From Catenaria anguillulae PL171 (Eukaryota; Blastocladiomycota; Blastocladiomycetes; Blastocladiales; Catenariaceae), in NCBI GenBank assembly GCA_002102555.1, contig MCFL01000258.1, forward strand, positions 1-34,171: a stretch of DNA of 34,171 nucleotides, in the 5' to 3' direction. Position 1 is the first letter of the stretch, and each line of letters opens with the position of its first letter. Of this stretch, positions 8,939 through 19,820 are shown one piece after another. The notes beneath the pieces are model-generated. The model searched no databases. It had not been told where the DNA came from and saw nothing but the letters and a program-made list of their open reading frames with translations. The translations under genes were made by a program, and so were the position numbers.

Positions 8939-11862
8939 ATGACGGAAAAGATCGAAAAGCCCGTCAAGGAGGGCGGTGACCTCGAAAAGCAAGAATCATC
9001 GTTCGTTGTCGACGCTGTATGTTTCTGCTTGACCACCCAAAGATTCCTAGCATGACCTGGGCACTTACCGGCAACCGCCTTGCTTGAAAACACAGGAATT
9101 CGAAAAGATCGTGAGCGGCTTGGCGCCGACTACAGACGATGTCTCGACGCCGTCGTTGACGTTCCGTGTGTTTGTGCTCGGCTTTATCTTCTGCTTTGCG
9201 CTCGGTGCCATCAACACGCTCTTCATGTTCCGTGCCAACCCGTACTCTGTCTCGTCCTACGTCGCCACGCTTTTGTCGTACCCGTTGGGCGTGTTGATGG
9301 CCAAGACGTTGCCGCGCTTCCAGTTCAATTTCCTCGGGATTCCCATCGATACCAATCCCGGGCCATTTTCCGTCAAGGAGCATGTGCTGATTGGAATTTT
9401 TGGTTCGACGGGTGCATCCGGCATCTACGGAGTCGACAATTTGGCCGTGCAAGAGATCTTTTACGACTTGGACATTGGCCACTTTTGGGGAATCTTGTTC
9501 TTGCTCACGTCGTCGACCCTCGGGTTCGGTATTTCTGGCATCTGCCGTCGTTTCCTCGTCCGCCCCAAGCACATGATTTGGCCCACGGTCCTTCCCTCGG
9601 TCGCCCTTTACACCACCTTGCACCACGTTGACACGGCCGCGGTCAAGGACGATGGCAAGAAGCACATGTCGCAGCTCAAGGTGTTTGGTATCGGTGCCCT
9701 CGCCATGGGTATCTGGCACTTGTTCCCCAACTACATTGCTCCCAGTACGTCACGGAATTTTTCATGTATTTGCTTGGCTTGATCATTAGGTGGGCGATCA
9801 CTGACTGCCTCGCTTTTGTCTCGCGTCTCACAGTGCTCCAATACCTTCCCCTCCTCTGCTGGTTCTCGCCCAAGGACAACCTCGTCCTTCAGCGACTTGG
9901 CTCTCCGCAATGGGGTAACGGTATTCTTTCGCTCACCTTGGACTGGTCGGCTGTTGGTTCGGGTCCCATGTCGATTCCCTTCTGTACGTGACACCTCAGT
10001 CAAATCTGTCGCAACTCGATCACTCCGAACGGCCACCTGACGCACATTTTCTCCCTTACTTGACGTACTTAGGGGCTGCCGCCAACCAGATCATCAATGC
10101 GGTCCTTTTTGTCTGGATTATCGCTCCCATTTCACACTACCAAAACTGGTTCAACCAGCCCAAGTCGTCCGACGGCACCAACACGACGCGCTTATTTGAC
10201 AAGAACGGTGTTCCGTTTGCCGGCAACTCTGTCGTCGACAAGGTCACCAAGGACTTGATTGTGTCCAAGTTTGAGGAGCGTGCCCCGATCCACTTTACCA
10301 GTATGTCTTTTGCATTATTTCGTCGTTGTTTCTCGTGCAATACTGACACGAACTTACAACGCACCTTCAGCCCAATTCTGCTTTGCCTACTTTGGCCATT
10401 TCGCCTCGCTTGTCGCTGCTGTGACGCATGCGGTAGTTTGGTATGGCTCAGACATTGCCAACCGCTTCAAGAAGAGTATGAGCGATGGTGCGTGCTGTTT
10501 CCCGCTCCGTTTCAACCGTGGTTCCCACTCCGCGATGTGTTTTTGCCCCGAAAACTAACCGCCCGCTCACTCATTCATTCCCTTGACAGACGCCGATGCC
10601 GATGATATCCATTGTCAGCTCATTGACAAATATCCAGAGGGTGGGGAACTTTCTCTTGACATTTTGCCTTTGGTTGGTCCAATTCTGACGTTGCTTTTGA
10701 ACCAACAGTCCCCGACAACTGGTACTACGTCTTCTTCGCATTCACGGCCATCCTCTCGATCCTCGTCGGCCAGTTGTCGGCCATCAACATGCCGTGGTGG
10801 TCCATGCTGCTCGTCATCGTCATTTCCTTCACAGGCACGATTCCCATTGCCATTGTGCTCGCCACGGCCGGTGTTGCGCTGTACATGAACGTGGTCAGTC
10901 AATTCATTATTGGTCTCCTCATGCCCGGCAAGCCGATCATCATGATGGCTTTTAAGTGTTTTGGCGTGACGGTCTCCATGCAATGCCTGACGCTCTTGAC
11001 GGATCTCAAGCTCGGTCACTACATGAAGATTCCGCCCCGCCACATCTTCATTTCGCAGATTGTCGCGCAAGTTTTGGTATGTCTGGTGTCTTTTCTTTTC
11101 TGCATTCAGCCGGTTTGGATGAGCATCATTCTTACATGAACACCGATTTCTCTCGCGTCTTTGTGTTGTTGTCTCACAGAGTGTCTTCATTTGCTACGCT
11201 ACGATGCGTATCTGGCTCCTCGACCCCAAGCACTCTGTCTGGGTCCGTGCCACGGCTGCTGAAAAGAAGACCATGACGGCTGTTGAGAAGAGTTGGACGA
11301 GTTACACATTCAATGGTTCGTTACCACTTTACATTGTTATGGGTCATGACTCGTTTCTGACAAGCTGCGATTCGCTCATGTAGTCTACTACTCTGCCTCG
11401 CTCATCTGGGGTGCCATTGGCCCAAAACGCTTCTTCTTCGACTCGCAATACGGCTCCATCATCATTGGCGGTGCCATTGCCGGCCTCATCCTCCCGATCC
11501 TCCTCAAGATGTGCCACAAGTTTATCGGCGGCGGCATCTGGCAACTCATGCACCCGGCCCTGTTGTTGTCGCCCGCATCGCCCGGCGCCAACAACGGTAT
11601 TTGGCTCACGTCCTTCTTGCTCAGCACCTTCACCCAGTTCTACATGTACCGCTGGCACCAAGGCACGTGGAAGCGGTACAACTATGTGCTCGCGACCGGC
11701 TTTGATATCGGTGTGGCCATTACGACCTTGCTCATTACCTTTGTCTTCTCCAACTGGGAGTTCCCGTCACACTTCTTCAACCACGGGTCGGATTCCGAGT
11801 CGACTGCACATGGCACTGGACCGTACTATGATTGGTGTTACGTTGAGGAAGCAGAGGCGTAA
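8939..11862 (+). CDS. Oligopeptide transporter (OPT family)
   Basis: Nine exons: 8939-9016, 9096-9744, 9834-9983, 10073-10300, 10371-10487, 10590-10640, 10709-11076, 11180-11315 and 11384-11862. They give 751 residues in one continuous frame, with GT donors and AG acceptors throughout. The family signature NPGPFSVKEH appears near residue 115, followed by LAVQEIFYDL, SPKDN, KIPPRHIF and IWQLMHPALLLSPASP. The hydrophobic profile fits the family's 12-16 membrane helices, and length is usual for fungal OPT proteins. The start has a short charged cytosolic tail (MTEKIEKPVKEGGDLEKQES). Known OPT members carry tetra- and pentapeptides, glutathione or metal chelates inward with protons at the plasma membrane; the substrate here cannot be read from sequence. 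The gene looks intact, in contrast to several neighbours. Confidence 0.96.
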
Positions 11863-12317
11863 GGTGTTTTGTTGAGTTTCTGTAGTCGATATCATTGTCT
11901 TTATTGTCGTGCCTGTGTCGTATTCACATGTAAGTATTGTCCACTTTTTCTCGAGTACTTCCTGCTGCTCTGCTTCTGTTCCTCACCCTCAAGTCGTCAA
12001 CCAGTTTCTCTTTTCTTCTCTGTTCAGATTTGACCGTTGTTTCTTCAACTCTTCAGTAATGAAACGATCCATTCGAAATGTTTCGGCGTCTTCGGCGACG
12101 GGAATGGATGGAGGAAAGTCGGAGAGCGAGCCACAAACCAATTGCGAGGACGTGTCAAAACAGCTGTGCTGTTGCGAACACAACAAAAACATCCACACAG
12201 ACCGTATGATCCAGGCACAACTGGATGGCACCGATGTAGTACCCAAGTGTGTGCAAAAGGTCATGGAATTCACTAGGTAGAGTTTGCAGCCGCACTTTGT
12301 CCCGCCATCCTTCAAGC
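11863..12317. other. Intergenic region, transporter to exonuclease-like gene
   Basis: A plus-strand frame (ATG at about 12060, stop at about 12278, MKRSIRNVSASSATGMDGG...) overlaps a minus-strand frame of similar length. Neither resembles a known protein and no splice signals support either. The region most likely holds the transporter 3' end and the promoter and leader of the gene at 12318. Confidence 0.4.
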
Positions 12318-15092
12318 ATGTCCGCTGACCGCAGCCGCCCGCCATCCTCGTCGCACGCTCGCAACCGCAGGCCGCACACGGCGCCTGCTCCCGGCCCTGA
12401 TGCCGGGCCCAGTGGTGCCGACGGCCGCTCCTACTCGTCGGTCGCAACCGCCGCCACCACCACCAGCAAGGCTCGCCCCCATTCCGGCGGCGGCAGGGCA
12501 CAAAAACCCAAGCAAGAGCCCCGGGAACCCTTGACCCGCCCAAATGGCCCGCCGCCAACGGTTTTTCAGTACAATGGCAACCCATACGCCAAACACCTGT
12601 CGACCATGTCGTCCGCCACGGACCTGTACAGCCCCGCACCAGTGCATCAACTGACGCCGCCGGCTGACCAGCCCGGGTGCCACGAGCACCGCAGGTCGTG
12701 CCGCGTTCAGTTGCCGAATGGTGAGTGGGCGGAAATGGTGCTCGCCGAAACCTGGGCCGATGTTGATGCACATGTCGACTGGTTGTTGGAGGATGCCGTT
12801 GTGGACGGGTTTGTGACCCAGGATTCTCTGAGTGCGTCAATGTTCTAGGCAGACGGCGCTCAACTCGGCCAGACAGTGCCTCTCCCTTTTTTTTTCTCAC
12901 CGTGTGATTTGTGCCATTCTGTCTGTAGAACGCATCAAGCTCGAGGACAGGAAGCGCGCAAAGACGAACGCCGCCGCCATTGCCGCGCAGCCCGACCCTT
13001 GGGGCGACGCCTCATCCTCAACAGCCGACGACTTCGCCGACATGGCGGCCGGCACAGGCTCATCCAGTGCCAATTCTCGTTCCGCCTCTCCTCACCCTCA
13101 TCATCGCACCACATTCTCGCAACAACGCACTCATTTCACCACCGAGGACCAGTCGTACCTGCTTGGCCTCGACACGGAATCCTACCATCTGCGTGTCGAA
13201 TCCCCAACCACTCACGCCTTTTGGCGCAAGTTTCCTGCGACCATTCAACTGTCTTCTCGGCTTCGTGTGCTCGTTGTGCCCGTGTACTGGCTCGTAGCCC
13301 ATCAGAATCAGCCCGTTTCCAATCGATTCAGAACGCTCTTTTCGCAATCCAACGTGAGGTGGACAGGCGTTGGATTGGCTGGCGATTTGTCGCCATTCCA
13401 AGACACGCTCCAAATTACCTTGCCGCGAGACCGGATTGTGGATGCAGACGCCATTGTCAACAAGTGGCGGATTCCTGGATCGTTGGACGAACTTGCATAC
13501 CAATTGACAGATCTCTTTTCACACGCTTCTCCTGACGCTTCAATGGATACCGACTCTTCCGCTGTCCAATCCTTTGGCGACATTGCCATTGACCCGCAGC
13601 CCACTATCTCTGCCAAGTTTCTCAACAACTACCACACGCACATTTCAACGTGCCCGACCTGTTTGCCCAATCTTGCTTCGCTCGACCCCGCGCACATCCC
13701 TCCCTTCTTGTACCTCGAGGACGGGCTCATCGGCATTGGCACGGGGCCAACGTACCCAAACCTGACTGTCGGGTGGAAATCCAAGCACCTGTCCATGGCC
13801 AACTGGGACATCGCCCCACACCACTGGACATCATCCATGCTCATCTACTCTGGCCTCGACGCCCTGGCCTCACGCGCCGTCGGCGTCGCCATCATGCCCG
13901 TCATCAACCCATACACGTGGATTCACGCCACAACATCGCCCGACCCGCCCATGCGCATTTCCTCACATTACCAGTTGCCGCACGTGCGCCAGTTTCCCGG
14001 CGCGCCGCTCGAGTGGCTGCGGTGCACATTGGCGCACATTGTGACGTGCCGCGAAGCCGGACGCCCGAGCGTGGCTACCGTGCACAAGTATGTGTCGACG
14101 TGGAAGCTGCTCAAGGGCATCAAGAGCAGAAGAGCAGTCATGTTGGACGCCATCGACTGGTTTGTCACGACGGGTGTGGTCACGGCCGTGGACCCGCTAG
14201 GGAACAAGGTGGACAATGTCAAGAGTGCGAACGAGGCCAACGTGTACTTAACACACGTTTGCCTGGCAGCCACGCTCGTGCCAAAGGTTCCACCGCAACC
14301 GACGCTCGAGCACCCTGGGGGCGTTCCTGCGCCGGGCGACTGGATCGCGTTTGTCTCGCAAGAGTATCCGCGTGTCCCCGGTTACGGCGACCATGTGACG
14401 AGCGAGGCCGTGCACGAGTTTCTTGCGCGGACGCATCCGGCATTGGCCTTGTTTGACGAGTCGGACAGCTTGCGGGTGGCCAAAGCTTGGGTCGATGCGG
14501 CGCCTGTGGAGGGTGTGCTGGCCTTGATTCAGGATTTGAAGAAGCAGGTGGCGCAGATGGAGAGGGCGCTGGTGGATCGCGCAGCGGCAAAGAGGGAGGA
14601 GAGGGCGGAAAATGGCGGCAAAAAGAAGCGAAGCAGGGGCAAGGGCAAGGAAAAGGGCAAGGGTGTTGATGGCATGGATGGCAACGAGGAGCAAGCGCAA
14701 GGCGTACGTTGTGGACTGCAACACGTTTCATCCTGGATCAAGCGCAAGTTGCGAGTATGGATCGCTAACACCATCACTGGCGCTCGTGTACCTAGGAGAC
14801 TCCCCAAACCGCTGACTCTGCCGTCATTGAGCATATGAGTTTGCCACCCTCTGTCACTGCCAAACGCCGCAGCAGCGAGAGTCGGCGCGAATCGACTTGG
14901 GCTGCACCTGCTCCGTTCGAGAATAGTGGCGATCCCTCATTTGAGGGCAAGAAGCATAGAGCCGAAGGGCATGATGTGGATGGGCGCAGTGGGCATGGTC
15001 ATCGTGGCCGTGGCGGCCGTGGGCGTGGGCGCGGCGGAAATAGGGGTGGCTCGGCCAATGGAGGAGGTACATCACGGATTGTCCCTGCATGA
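12318..15092 (+). CDS. DEDDy-type 3'-5' exonuclease-like protein with coiled coil and RGG tail
   Basis: Exons 12318-12831, 12929-14703 and 14796-15092 give 861 residues. A disordered N-terminus of about 170 residues precedes an RNase H-like exonuclease domain. Exo I is LGLDTES near residue 252 (D and E), with IQLSSRLRVLVVPVY following. Exo II is VGLAGDLSPF near residue 323 (D). Exo III is LIYSGLDALASRAVG near residues 478-482 (Y and D, spacing Y-x3-D), preceded by SNW-like MANWDIAPHHW. All four metal ligands and the tyrosine are present. This pattern is that of WRN/RRP6-type 3'-5' exonucleases. The stretch between exo II and exo III is long. A region of unknown fold follows, then a Lys-rich coiled coil (about 635-690), and the last exon ends in RGRGGRGRGRGG repeats that suggest RNA binding. 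Role in DNA or RNA trimming is inferred. The upstream in-frame ATG at 12249 is less likely. Confidence 0.8.
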
Positions 15093-16323
15093 TCGCCACA
15101 GCTCGTCGAATGTTTGATTCGCTCAGAATTGTGTTTGCCTTCATCTTTGGCTCTCAGTGCCCATCCACCATTTTGGGCCACAAGTTTGTTACTTGCTTTC
15201 GATTGTTCCAAGTGTTATCATACACGAGAGTGATTTCATTCATTGCGACATGATTGAACATCCCAATTTACTGTCCATGAGCAAGAGCGAGCAACCCGCA
15301 ATACTCTTCATACTAGTAACCGGCAAGACTCATTTCCGCCCATGCCCGACCCTCTGCCGCAAAGCTCAAGCTTGGGCTTCTTCCTGTCAGAACCTGATTT
15401 GCCTGCTCTCAAACAGCGGCGCACTTGGCGAGCGCATTGTACGCTTGCGTCGTCCGGATACCCAGCCCACTGCACCCGACCGCCGGCGAAGCATCATCTT
15501 CCAGGTCTTGTATGTACATAATAGAAAACTGCGTTGACAGCTGTCTCACATAACGAGGTCACTGATCGCTCCGTTTGGCTCACAACAACAACAACGGAAC
15601 GCCACGCTAGGATGATCATCAGCTTCTCGCCACGCGCACGCGCGTGGGACACTCACAGAGCCATAAACAAGGACTGCATGGGTCATATCAACTGACTATT
15701 CAGCTTCCAGAACGGTCAATAGATTAACATTGCTTTGCTTTGGCTTAAGCTTCCAGAAAGCGATTTGCTCGGCAATTGATTGGCGAGGACGAGAGCCAGC
15801 TCGCGCAGCGCTGGAATTGCAATTGAGCGCAAAAGGCGCATGTGAGGTGCCAGTATGTGCCTATTGTCCTTTCGCTATGTAAGTAGCTAGCAACTAGGTA
15901 TGTGCCCTGACCCGCAGTTCCTGCTTGGAGGGGTTCGTGCAATGCGAGCAAAAGCGGTTACTGTACCTGGGTCCAGCACGTAATACAACGACATCCTTGG
16001 CTGCCAGTGCATACGGTGAAAGTGTGCCATTGCACAAAGTCAACGTTGCACCAAAGCATTGTCCACAGGTCGCAGAAGCGTGGGACTTGCGAGCAGCAGC
16101 GAGTCTATGACGAGGGTTTGGGCGAGCGATTCGGAATTGCTCTGCTTGTACGAAGATAGAAATAGACCAACCACCCAACCACCCCGCTCAAACTTGGATA
16201 CAGACCATGTCACTCCCGCTTCCCATTCCTTCGTGATCAAGCTCCTCACTCCTTTGATCCCTTGGCTCCCCGCTCCATTGTTCTTTTGGCCCATCCACAT
16301 TCTCACAACCTTCAACGAACAAA
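15093..16323. other. Gene-free stretch of 1.2 kb
   Basis: The longest frame (plus, 15157-15537) has unremarkable composition, no splice context and no family resemblance. A short (ACA)n run lies at 15581-15594. No tRNA- or rRNA-like fold was found by eye. The 3' part should hold the promoter and leader for the gene at 16324. Confidence 0.45.
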
Positions 16324-16836
16324 ATGTCCACGACGGCTTCCAAGCAAGGCGCTTCCTCGCCAGCAGACAAGTCGCAAAAGATCCCGCGTCGCTGCCTTCC
16401 TGGCATCCCGATCCGCGTTGGCGCCTTCCTGTGTATCTTTGCCATGCTCGCTCAACTCTGCGTCTCGCTCGCTGCTCGCCTGATTGTCGCACCAAACAAC
16501 TCCGGTTTCCCGTTCGACCTGCTTTTCGGTGGCGGTGCCTTTCTCGCCTACTTGGGTCTCGCTTGGGCCGCGTGGACGCGCAACGCCAAGATGTATCCGA
16601 CCTTACATTGGACGGGCACTTTGATGTACATTGTCGCGGTGGTCGTGTTGATCAATCCGAGCATGAGATTGTTGCTGGAATCGTCGCAGCCCAACAACAA
16701 GGGCGTGGGTCAAGATCTTGTGTATGCGTTGTTGATTGCCGTCAATTTGCTCACCCTGTATATGTGCAACAAGTATTCGGTGGTTTTGAACCACGAGGCC
16801 AAGGCCAAGGAGGGTTCGGTCGAGGGCAGGGTGTAA
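16324..16836 (+). CDS. Small four-helix membrane protein, MARVEL-like topology
   Basis: A single-exon frame of 170 residues. A polar N-terminus (MSTTASKQGASSPADKSQK) precedes four hydrophobic segments: about 28-55 (IRVGAFLCIFAMLAQLCVSL), 64-88 (LLFGGGAFLAYLGLAWAAW), 95-120 (HWTGTLMYIVAVVVLINPSM) and 131-155 (DLVYALLIAVNLLTLYMCNK). A short charged C-terminus follows. Both ends are predicted cytosolic. This layout is shared by MARVEL-domain proteins and other fungal tetraspan proteins of the plasma membrane, but I see no diagnostic motif, so the family is a suggestion only. The start is the first ATG of the frame, preceded by a pyrimidine/adenine-rich leader ending in AAA. Confidence 0.75.
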   Translation: MSTTASKQGASSPADKSQKIPRRCLPGIPIRVGAFLCIFAMLAQLCVSLAARLIVAPNNSGFPFDLLFGGGAFLAYLGLAWAAWTRNAKMYPTLHWTGTLMYIVAVVVLINPSMRLLLESSQPNNKGVGQDLVYALLIAVNLLTLYMCNKYSVVLNHEAKAKEGSVEGRV

Positions 16837-17180
16837 GACATGATAATTAGAAACGTGGGGTTGCAGAGCAATTTTTGTTTGTTGTCTTTTGTCAGTTGCT
16901 GTGATTGCTTTCGTGAGACAGATTTTTCAACCATTTATATGTGGTAATGCAGGGTAAACATGGCCTGCCTCATTATCCTGTGCGTATTGATTCACAGCTC
17001 CTTTTGTGGAAATATGCATGCGTCTAGAGCAATGTGAAAATACATGCGTCAAGCGACGAGAGCAAATGGTTGGTCCAACTTTACTCAGTGTATATTCCTT
17101 TATCACGCTCTGACTCTGTGAACAGTACATACTTACATATCAGTTCATACCTCGCTTTCCTATCCGTACAGGAAAAGACG
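16837..17180. other. Intergenic region between convergent genes
   Basis: AT-richer than its surroundings, with no supported gene. It separates the 3' ends of the four-helix protein gene (+) and the unrecognised gene (-), so it should contain both polyadenylation regions. Confidence 0.4.
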
Positions 17181-18180
17181 CTACAAGTGCGCCAGCAGCT
17201 GCCGTCCATTGTCCCCACGCCTGACCTGACCACCCTCCAATGCGGTTGCAATCGCCTCGGCAAACACCGTTGCAGGGGATTGATCCAACATCGGATGCAC
17301 CACCTGATTGTGTGCCAATGAGTCCATTATCAGCTCGCTGGCCGGTGCAGTGACTTGAATCACGGCAATGGTGGTTAAACCTATTTGCGAGGGAATGTGC
17401 ATATTTGCAATCGCTTTGGTAGCCGTGGGCGGGAGAGACAGCTGACCCCGTGGGTTGTACTTGTTGATGCTTGTCGCGCTTGACTGCGATTGAAGTACTG
17501 TGGGAACATGGTTGGCGATGATGGAGACGATCCGTGAGAGGTTGAGGGAGGAGGCAATTCGCGGATCGGAAAGGAGGGTTTGGTGCATTGTCAAGTCACA
17601 GATTGTGAATGCGACCTGCGGAATGATTTGGTGTGGAGCGAGCATGCGTCAGTTTGTGGAAGTTCAGACGGTCTCAAATTGGTGCAACTTGAATGGCGAA
17701 CCGCTGGTGAAGACAGCCCAGACTCCAACATGGCTTTGCTGAGGGCGTATGCATCAGAGAGCTGGAAGCGGTGCGAGGGCAAGTCGTGGTGGACAATCGT
17801 TTGGCTGTTCATCGATGCAATCTGTCAGGCAACTGGGTGAAACTGGAAAGTATGCCCGAGAATACGGACCCATGCGATGCCTTGCCTGCGAGAATGGCCA
17901 CAAATTTGGGGTCAGACACATTGAGACCGGCAAGAACCAGATCACATCTGATTGCACAATCGACGAGGAACGTCGGCACATGGTACAGGTCAACGAGGTG
18001 GAATGATGGTTTGAAAGAAGCGGGTTGAAATAGATACACGCACCCTTGATGAAGCAAGACGGCGCAAGTAACCAGGGTGTACGCTGATGGCAAACCGAAG
18101 ACGAGGCAGGTCCGTTTAAGCCACTTGGGAATGCCCGTTGAGAATGTCCAGCAGTCGGCGGCGTCAAGTGAGACGGTCAT
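17181..18180 (-). CDS. Unrecognised conserved-looking protein, four exons
   Basis: Exons at 18180-18044, 17947-17866, 17821-17702 and 17615-17181 join in frame to 257 residues, with donors GTGCGT, GTATTC and GTTCGC and acceptors CAG. Frames change at each proposed intron, and the joins restore a continuous, protein-like reading (LVLAGLNVSDPKFVAILAG, then IASMNSQTIVHHDLPSHRF, then VAFTICDLTMHQTLLSDP). The intron at 17865-17822 would be only 44 nt. The C-terminal 90 residues (TAPASELIMDSLAHNQVVHP and on) look amphipathic helical. I do not recognise the family. The first ATG follows directly on a pyrimidine-rich CAG, so an additional upstream exon between 18181 and 18650 is possible. No signal peptide or membrane helix is obvious apart from a mildly hydrophobic segment at 24-46. 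Confidence 0.5.
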
Positions 18181-18655
18181 CTGTGAGGTGAAAGCGAGAC
18201 GAACTTGAAAATGTGTAAGTACGAAGAACTGCTTTGATGTGCTAGCTCTGGGACGGTCCGATATTTGTATCAGTCCGTTCTCTAACGTTGTTTTGAGCCA
18301 TCAGCCCTTCACATTCCCACTCTGACCCCGTGTTAGGATTGAAGTGCGGTATCGTGCGGTTAGCGGTGCGAATCAATATAGATGGCACCATTTTGGCGGC
18401 ACAGGCAATCTCCTTTGATAAACTTGACATGCACGTATATTGAATGTGTGCATAGATGCGGAAAAGTGATGAGTCGGTTGCGGTTGTCCCAAGCGCACGA
18501 GTGTTCACCGTTGTCACGCTTGAGTGAGACAACAAGCCGAATTGACACTCCGCAAACAGTTCGCTGTCGTCCTGACTGAAACATTGCCTCGGCAAAATGA
18601 GAGGGAAGCGAGGAGGACATGACAATGCATTGTGCGATTGAGACAAGGAGGATAC
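18181..18655. other. Stretch between two minus-strand genes
   Basis: Two overlapping minus-strand frames (18646-18242 and 18716-18360) are open but unremarkable. Part of this stretch may be a 5' exon or leader of the unrecognised gene at 17181-18180, since that gene's first ATG sits directly after an acceptor-like CAG. Nothing firmer is visible. Confidence 0.35.
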
Positions 18656-19471
18656 TCATACAAACACTCCCCTCGCCTCTTGCTCCAACTTTCTCGCAAC
18701 AAAGAACTGATCCCAATCCTCACCACTGTCATCTTTGGCGACAATACTCTTGAGAATGGTCTTTTGATCGGCCGCGAACCACATTTGCCCCACAAATGGT
18801 TTGTCCGCCAACATGGCCGGAAACCACAACTCGTCATCTGGCCACATGTCAGCAAACGGGATAGCGTGGACATCAAACCACTGGGGGATCATCTCGTCCG
18901 TTTCAAACGGCGGCGGCACAGGCGCGCTCGCATTCTCGTCAAGCGGCAAAATCACTTCAGGTTTCCAATCGAGCGTGAAAACCGACACGTGCAAGATGAA
19001 TGGCGGCGCAGATCCGCCATCCTCAAAGTCAAACACGAGCGTGCCGGCACGCAAGAGCATGGATTCGGGGACCCAAATTCCCGATTCTTCGTGGAGTTCG
19101 CGGGCGGCGGCAGCGCGCACGCTCGAGTCGGAGCGCTCGACTTTTCCGCCAAAGCCGTTGAACTTGTGTGCACCGAACCCGGCCTTTTTGTAGCCAAGCA
19201 GGATGCGATGCGCTTGCGCTTGTGATTGTGGTTGTGTGCGCAAGTTTGAAGCCGAGGACCGGTCGAGGCAGAGGACGAGTGTGTATTGCTTGACTGGTTT
19301 GCTGGCAAGCTTTGGGTCGGCGAGCATGGCAGGAGGTTTGGCCATGCTCAGGCTGGTGCGTGCATTTGCATCTGCGGTTGTGGCCGATATCGATGCCGAG
19401 CCTGCCAGAGTGGAGGAGGTGGCGGGAGCAGGCGAGGTTTGCATTGAGGCAACTGTCATCATCATGGTCAC
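18656..19471 (-). CDS. Nudix hydrolase, MTH1/NUDT1-like (oxidised purine nucleotide hydrolase)
   Basis: A single-exon frame of 271 residues. After a Thr/Ser/Ala-rich N-terminus of about 60 residues, the order of motifs follows human MTH1: YTLVLCLD, RILLGYKKAGFGAHKFNGFGGKVE, the Nudix box with RELHEESGI, then ELWFPAMLADKPFVGQMWF (MTH1 has YWFPLLLQKKKFHGYFKF) and TDEMIPQWFDVHAIPFADMW. Catalytic glutamates of RELxEESG are kept. The Nudix box departs from GX5EX7REUXEEXGU: there is one extra residue before REL and no glutamate at the first E position. MTH1 proteins hydrolyse 8-oxo-dGTP and related nucleotides to monophosphates, keeping them out of DNA. The N-terminal extension could target mitochondria or be mis-started; several in-frame ATGs lie at the front (MTMMM). 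Confidence 0.9.
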   Translation of the reverse strand: MTMMMTVASMQTSPAPATSSTLAGSASISATTADANARTSLSMAKPPAMLADPKLASKPVKQYTLVLCLDRSSASNLRTQPQSQAQAHRILLGYKKAGFGAHKFNGFGGKVERSDSSVRAAAARELHEESGIWVPESMLLRAGTLVFDFEDGGSAPPFILHVSVFTLDWKPEVILPLDENASAPVPPPFETDEMIPQWFDVHAIPFADMWPDDELWFPAMLADKPFVGQMWFAADQKTILKSIVAKDDSGEDWDQFFVARKLEQEARGVFV

Positions 19472-19820
19472 GATCAGTCATGAGTCGTGCGAAAGATGTG
19501 CGAGAGAGAGGGCAAAGTCAGTCACGCCGCACGAAAACGTGGAAACGTGAGTGAGACGCATTTACGATTTCATTCGATGCAAAGTGTCAAGGTGGTGAGA
19601 CATCACCAGCCGTCACGTGATGCGATCGGCACCAGACGATTTCTCTCCCAGAGTATGTACCTACAAAACAAAAATGAGAACATAGAGGAATCACAAAAGA
19701 TATCAATGAAGCAAGTGAAGCGACTTTATGCATTGCATCCAGCACAGTTCAATCTATTTCATTCAGCCAAAGCGTTGGGAGCTCAACATCAACACGCCCG
19801 TGATCTATCTTTTCAAACAA
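19472..19820. other. Shared promoter region of divergent genes
   Basis: About 350 bases separate the starts of the Nudix gene (-) and the basic disordered protein gene (+). No coding sequence is supported. It must carry both promoters; no element was identified with confidence. Confidence 0.4.

Noticed and set aside
8964-9719. 251-codon minus-strand frame opposite the peptide transporter
   Set aside because: Antisense shadow of OPT exons 1-2; highly charged low-complexity translation without motifs.
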